A DNA stretch of 64,000 bases. Source: Silene conica. Taxonomy: Eukaryota; Streptophyta; Magnoliopsida; Caryophyllales; Caryophyllaceae. Where the stretch lies: NCBI GenBank assembly GCA_029255685.2, contig CM055319.2, forward strand, positions 19,805,247-19,869,246, in the 5' to 3' direction. The notes under the pieces are model-generated. The model was not told where the DNA came from. It searched no databases and was given only the letters and a program-made list of their open reading frames with translations. The position numbers and the translations under genes are program-made. Position 1 is the stretch's first letter; each line of letters begins with the position of its first letter. Below, piece by piece: positions 59,572 through 64,000 of the stretch.

Positions 59572-60596
59572 TTTATTATAGTTTGAAGTTAGGGTTTATG
59601 CTTGGTGGTGGTGTCTTGGTGGTTGGGGTGGGGGTTAAAGTAGTGGTTCACAGAAGTTAGAGTGGCGCAAGTACGGTGGGATAGTCGTGGATGCGGGTCA
59701 TGTGGTGGTGTTGCATGACGGAAGAGAAGAAAGACGCGTTGTCTGACGCTGCGTGCACGGTGGTCTGAGTGGAGATGCGTGCGTGTTTATCAATTAATTA
59801 TCAATTAAGATTGGTGAAATGGAAAAAAACTTACAGATCTACAATCACCAAGGCAATCAATTGTGCGTGTTCATCAATTAATTATCAAAATCTGCACATT
59901 TGCCTCTTTGGAATGTTTTTCCTTTCATTTTGGGGAAAGGGATGCTTGACTACTGCTATATGTTAGCCGGCAAAATACACAGCACTCGTCATATTCTGTG
60001 TCGGAGGGCAAGTTGTTAGATATCGGGGGTGGGTTGTTAGAGGTGAAGGGAGGGAGGTGAAGAAAATCAACTGATGGAGATATAAAAAAAATGAGAAGGG
60101 TAAACACATAAAAGACGTATGCAAAAGAGTAAAATTCGTATGTGAAAAAGCACGTCCCATATTAAAATAAGTTGTAATTATAGAATATTGTACTATTACG
60201 TAATTATTTAGTTGTAAAACATTAATAGTCCATTTAATGTTTGATATGCTATTCTTTTAGATTTCAGTCAGTTACCAACTTAACGACATGACTATATTGC
60301 GAACAAGTAGAGAAATTTCTTATTTAATTGTCGAATCAGGTATTGGAGAAATTGTGAAGGAATGAAAGGTTCTAAATAGTACACCTGAACGATATAATAG
60401 AGTTAGATGTGTTACAAAAATAACTCGATTAGAAGTCAATGATATAATATTGACATGACATATATTCCCTTCATTCTTATCCAGTGTTCCAACATTTCAT
60501 TTTTGTACAATTTAATCCAATGTTTTTCGTCCATACTTGGTAAAATATTGTAGTTAATAGGATTTAAATAAAGGACAAAATCAATTTGGTTGTTTA
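59572..60596. other. Unassigned DNA, no gene
   Basis: 59580-59790 is GT-rich. Two direct copies of TTCATCAATTAATTATCAA-type sequence occur at 59788 and 59871. The second copy of the 58279 repeat is at 60116-60161. Short frames show no family. Confidence 0.4.
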
Positions 60597-61597
60597 TGTG
60601 GGGAAAAATCTGTATATATTCCCAATTCTTTATATGCAGGATTATAACAAATTTATAATGTACGATTTATAGTCATAAACGAAGATAAAGATACAAAGAT
60701 TGGGATTAAGAAATAACATTCTGTCCTTGTAAAGGCATAAGATCAGATATCAAAACAGATATCCTCCTAATCGTAGCACCCAAGATGTCCTGAGAAATAC
60801 CATTTCTAGATCTAGAAATTGCAAAATTACCCTTAATTGTGTGGAAGATGAAAGCTAGAGAGAGGAGGGAAGTAGTCGTGTAACTCGTGTACTTAATGTG
60901 CCGAGTGAATGTGCTATTTATAGCTGCAAATAAGCTTGTTATTAGACATCAACTAGGATTCCCCAAATTAGTATTTGGTTCTACCTATAGCACTTCACAA
61001 CAACTGAACAACTTAATAATTGCACCAGTTGTGTTGAGCTCTATCAGACCCACACGGCCTACTGGCCGAAATTCTCTTGCTCAGACCGAAATTCTATCTT
61101 TATAGAATCGGTTATATCGCTCTCTCTTGTGTAATTTTATCTTATAAATATCTTATATTTATAATCCACTAATTAAATATAACCTTTTACATTTAATTAA
61201 ATCATTTAATCTTTATTAATTAATTTCATTACACATAATTAAATATAACATTTTATATTTAATTACGAATTAACATTTTAATTCGTCTTAGCTAATATTA
61301 TTTAATCAGTATTAAATAATTATATCATCATTACTTTGACTAACCGTTTAGTCGTATAGGGTATCAATATGATTACATTTTCATCTAATCATATCTCTCA
61401 GATTCCATCCTTTAGGTGTGACTCTTAGGGACCAGTTGATTACCGCCATCTGTATGACAATAACGTCAAACTTTCTAGCAAGCCAACCGTTATTGATAAA
61501 CGTGAATCAATTGGCTAAAATATAAAGTATACCATGTGTTTCTTTAAGAGATTTATACGTGTTGTCGCACTAACTGTTGAGGACACTAGCTCCAACA
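60597..61597 (-). mobile_element. Solo copia LTR (1001 bp) with target duplication
   Basis: TGTGGGGAAAAATC to CTCCAACA, the same end motifs as the LTR at 9198 with similar sequence throughout (TGCAGGATTATAA, GGGACCAGTTGAT, AGCAAGCCAACCGTTATTGA). It is flanked by GTTTA at 60592-60596 and 61598-61602. It is clearly diverged from the copia LTRs at 9198 and 17786, so it is an older or sister family member. No internal region is present. Confidence 0.92.
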
Positions 61598-61602
61598 GTT
61601 TA

Positions 61603-61946
61603 TTATCCAATTTATCACCATATTAGTCGACCCATTATGGTGTGACTTAATGGGTGTTTATGATGCTTCTCTAATTCCTCTTGTAACTCCTCTATGTGAG
61701 GTGATAATAAATAAGATAAAATATGTGGTTTGTGTAATCATCATGTTCATCTTATACAACACATAATACACACAAAAATACAATCTCTGGAGGCTAAGTC
61801 TACCATCGTTACGAGACTTGGAATTTGGGGGTGGAAATATTTCGGGACTCTAGTAGCCGCCGGGGGTACAATATACGATAGTGGGCATTTATCAAACACA
61901 ACAATTCGATCGCTTCCGCACAAAGGTATGTCCTTATTTTTCAACA
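61603..61946 (+). mobile_element. End of an older LTR, interrupted by the solo LTR
   Basis: It ends TCAACA one base before a primer-binding site, so it is the 3' end of a 5' LTR in plus orientation. Its left part was split by the solo LTR at 60597. The start is not identifiable. Confidence 0.5.
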
Positions 61947-61947
61947 G

Positions 61948-61960
61948 TGGTATCAGAGCC
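61948..61960 (+). other. Retrotransposon primer-binding site (initiator tRNA-Met)
   Basis: TGGTATCAGAGCC, identical to the copia site at 17771-17783, one base after an LTR-type end. Confidence 0.8.
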
Positions 61961-63045
61961 AAATATGTTTTGCTAGTGTCCCTCTATAATATACGTCTCT
62001 TTTGAGTCCTTGATATCATACAATTAGTTTGTATAGATACAATTATAGTAGTCGTGTAAATCTTAGTTTGCAACTTTGCATCAACAAGATGATATTTCTT
62101 CACATGTAGTGACAAGTTTCTTCATGAGATTGATTAAAACATACAATCAAAATGTCTGTTTATTTTGTATGACCATCTAAATCTGTGTCGTATTTGTAAC
62201 CTTTCATTAGTTCCATTTAATGATGGCCGATGTGGTCATCCGCTTAATTCTTTGATCCGTTCTATTGTGGTCTTCAACACCAACGATTTCCACGGGTTTC
62301 AGTGGCCTCTGTGTGTTTGCCATGTACTCGTCGAAATAGTGGTGATGTGTCATATTCACGAGCAATTGAAGGTTAGTCGTCGTTACGAACCTCGCTCTCA
62401 GGCCTACATCCATGTCTTAGAATTAAGTCGTGCATCGATCCATGTGTTAGAAATAAGTCGTCTATCTTCGTTGGCAAATGTGTGCCACTTGTTGGAAACG
62501 AATCCATGTTCTTGAGGTCACTCATCCTTAAGATTAGGCCATCACACACATATGTTGTTGTCTTGAGTCTCTTACCAGAAAATGATAGTCATGTTAATCG
62601 CGTGTGTGTCACACCCAAGCAGTTGAAATGGGTGTTGAGGTTGCTAGACGGTCTACAGTAGGCACGTCTCAGAGGTCATGCCTATCGTCAACATACTGGT
62701 GTATCAATTGGCTTTGATGATTAGCTCTTGGGCAGATAAGTGTTTGGTCAAATTATTTATAGTTATGAATGTCTTCTTTGTAAAGAAAATGAATGGTTAC
62801 ATGTGGTAAAAAGAGCAGGGAACGATAAGAGGAAGGATGTTTGGTATCATATATCTCTCTAATGCAGAAGCCAATCTCGCTGACTTGGCATCTCACATTT
62901 CAAGTACAAGCTAACGTGTCAGTCTATAAATTAAAGCAATTGAAAAACAAAAATGCTTAAAAAAAATATGAAAAAACGCAATAATACACGACATAATATG
63001 CCATATAGAAGACTGAATATTCCATTTGATATATGCTGAGATGCT
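61961..63045. other. Decayed retroelement interior or intergenic DNA
   Basis: Downstream of a primer site but without gag or pol motifs. A 116-codon frame (62165-62515, plus) has internal repeats (HVLELSR, HVLEISR) and no known family. It may be a remnant of a non-coding retroelement. Confidence 0.35.
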
Positions 63046-63047
63046 GA

Positions 63048-63275
63048 GATATCTGGGAAAAAAATTCCAAATATCTGGGAAAAAATCATATCTCATATAT
63101 TAATAATTACTTTCATCAATCTCCTCAAACTCCTAACACGTGAACAACATTAACAATTGTATATCTGGGAAACAAGTTCCAAATATCTAGGAAAAAATCA
63201 TATCATATATATCAATAATTAGTTTCACCAATCTCCTCAAAGTCCTCAAACTCCTAAAACGTGAACATTAACAAC
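63048..63275. repeat. Tandem duplication, ~114-bp unit
   Basis: ATATCTGGGAAA, TTCCAAATATCT, GGAAAAAATCATATC and CACCAATCTCCTCAAA-type blocks occur in the same order from about 63048 and again from about 63162. Confidence 0.8.
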
Positions 63276-63413
63276 TGTAACAACTTATGCATCCCAATCT
63301 AAGGGTATCTATTCTATCTTTGACCTATCCAATCTTATTTCAACTTATTAACTTCCCGTAAAATTTTGGTTAATCACCTCATACGTATACCTAAACAATC
63401 GCACTTCTTAATT

Positions 63414-63421
63414 ATATAAAT
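63414..63421 (+). promoter_or_regulatory. Candidate TATA box
   Basis: TATAAATC lies 70-76 bp upstream of the ATG at 63490, with a CA/TC-rich leader between. The spacing suits a plant Pol II promoter with a ~40-nt 5' UTR. Confidence 0.5.
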
Positions 63422-63489
63422 CCACCTTTAAGAAAATCATCTCTATCCTTCAGTATTCACAAAAAAACGTAAACAACAAAGATTCAACT

Positions 63490-63528
63490 ATGGCTTTAAA
63501 CTGCACCCCCGTTGCCATACGTCATTTG
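63490..63528 (+). pseudogene. Start of an interrupted gene (12 codons)
   Basis: ATG followed by a short frame, MALNCTPVAIRH, is broken by copia LTR-type sequence beginning at 63529. The upstream TATA box, an A-rich leader (AAACAACAAAGATTCAACT) and good start context (AACTATGGCT) resemble a real plant gene start. The product is unknown. It could also be a chance frame. Confidence 0.4.
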
Positions 63529-64000
63529 TGTTGGAGATTGTGTCCTCCACATGTAGTGTGATAACGTCATTGCACATACCCTTGTACGGACAAGTGGGAG
63601 ATTGTTGGGACTGGTGTCCTTGACAATTAAGTACAATGACTTATTAAATCTCTTTAAGGATCACAAGGGCATACTTTTGTATTATTACCAGTTGATCCAC
63701 GTTTATCAATAACGGTTGGCTTGCTAGATAAGTTTGACGTTATTGTCATACGGATGGCGGTGATCAACTGGTCCCTATACGTCACACCTATAGGACACGT
63801 TTGAGAGATGTGAAGGTATGAAAATACAATCACATTTATGCCGGATATGACTAAACAGTTAGTCAGAGGTATTGACTATTAAATTAGTCAATAAGATGTT
63901 GAGATTATTATTTAATACGGATTAAATAATTTTAGCTAATACGGATTACATGATTAATTCGTAAATTAAATATAAACAGTTATATTTAATTAAATATTGT
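63529..64000 (+). mobile_element. Copia LTR, plus strand, running off the window
   Basis: 63603-64000 matches the copia LTR of 9198-18789 in reverse complement (TGTTGGGACTGGTGTCC, ACCAGTTGATCCACG, AACGGTTGGCTTGC), preceded by the polypurine tract CAAGTGGGAGAT. The homology starts 74 bp earlier, at TGTTGGAGATTGTGTCC (63529), exactly at the duplicated LTR-like start seen at 10275 of the first copy. Either a truncated 3' end or an LTR using the upstream start. Confidence 0.88.

Noticed and set aside
62165-62515. 116-codon frame as a host gene
   Set aside because: No recognisable domain, internal repeats and retroelement context. It is reported only as part of a decayed interior.

Overview
The window is intergenic plant DNA made almost entirely of nested transposable elements. 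GT-AG introns in the transposase genes, a plant L1 LINE with an RNase H domain, MuDR-like, CACTA, copia, gypsy and Helitron ends, and a captured CYP704-type P450 fragment all point to a flowering plant, probably a eudicot. The lineage cannot be fixed from the sequence. I see no complete host gene. The only possible host-gene start is a 12-codon stub with a TATA box at the right edge, cut by a retrotransposon.

Layout, left to right. 1-1289: an AT-rich fold-back element. 1405-5542: two elements with ~40-bp terminal inverted repeats (TIRs, core GGTGAGAACG), sitting in (TA)n tracts and filled with a ~55-bp 'TAGATACATTTTTT' minisatellite. 5611-22952: a third such element, split by a 15.8-kb Mutator-like element (MULE1, 6173-21996, 9-bp target duplication). 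The MULE1 transposase gene is split by a copia element (9198-18789, TSD AGGGC), and that copia element is split by a 3.9-kb solo gypsy-like LTR (13403-17266, TSD CCATG). This gives four nested levels. 22957-35916: another TIR/minisatellite fragment, the decayed 3' end and long LTR of a gypsy element (to 27934), then a CACTA (En/Spm) element lacking its left terminus but with two genes. 35996-38200: more TIR/minisatellite material. 38205-47101: a Helitron-like element carrying a 0.6-kb LINE-derived insertion and a full-length, mutated L1 LINE (39767-46218). 47793-54080: two related small TA-flanked MITEs, the second split by MULE2 (48459-53844). 54086-58257: a truncated gypsy-like LTR related to 13403-17266, with a striking array of hairpins and a ~913-bp triplication. 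58485-59562: a small non-autonomous MULE. 60597-61597: a solo copia LTR (TSD GTTTA) inside an older LTR remnant. 63529-64000: another copia LTR running off the window.

The most notable unit is MULE2. It has 151-bp TIRs differing at two positions, a perfect 9-bp target duplication, an uninterrupted two-exon MuDR-type transposase (about 1063 aa), and a second, convergent gene reading inward from the other TIR. That gene encodes a GRF-type zinc-finger protein with a coiled coil and a C-terminal membrane segment. It occupies the position mudrB has in maize MuDR but looks unrelated to it. The second notable structure is a run of about ten hairpins (54320-54821) whose loops keep the core CCCTGCTCAG while their stems change sequence and stay complementary.

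Element boundaries marked by target duplications are firm. Family assignments rest on motifs read by eye, without database searches.
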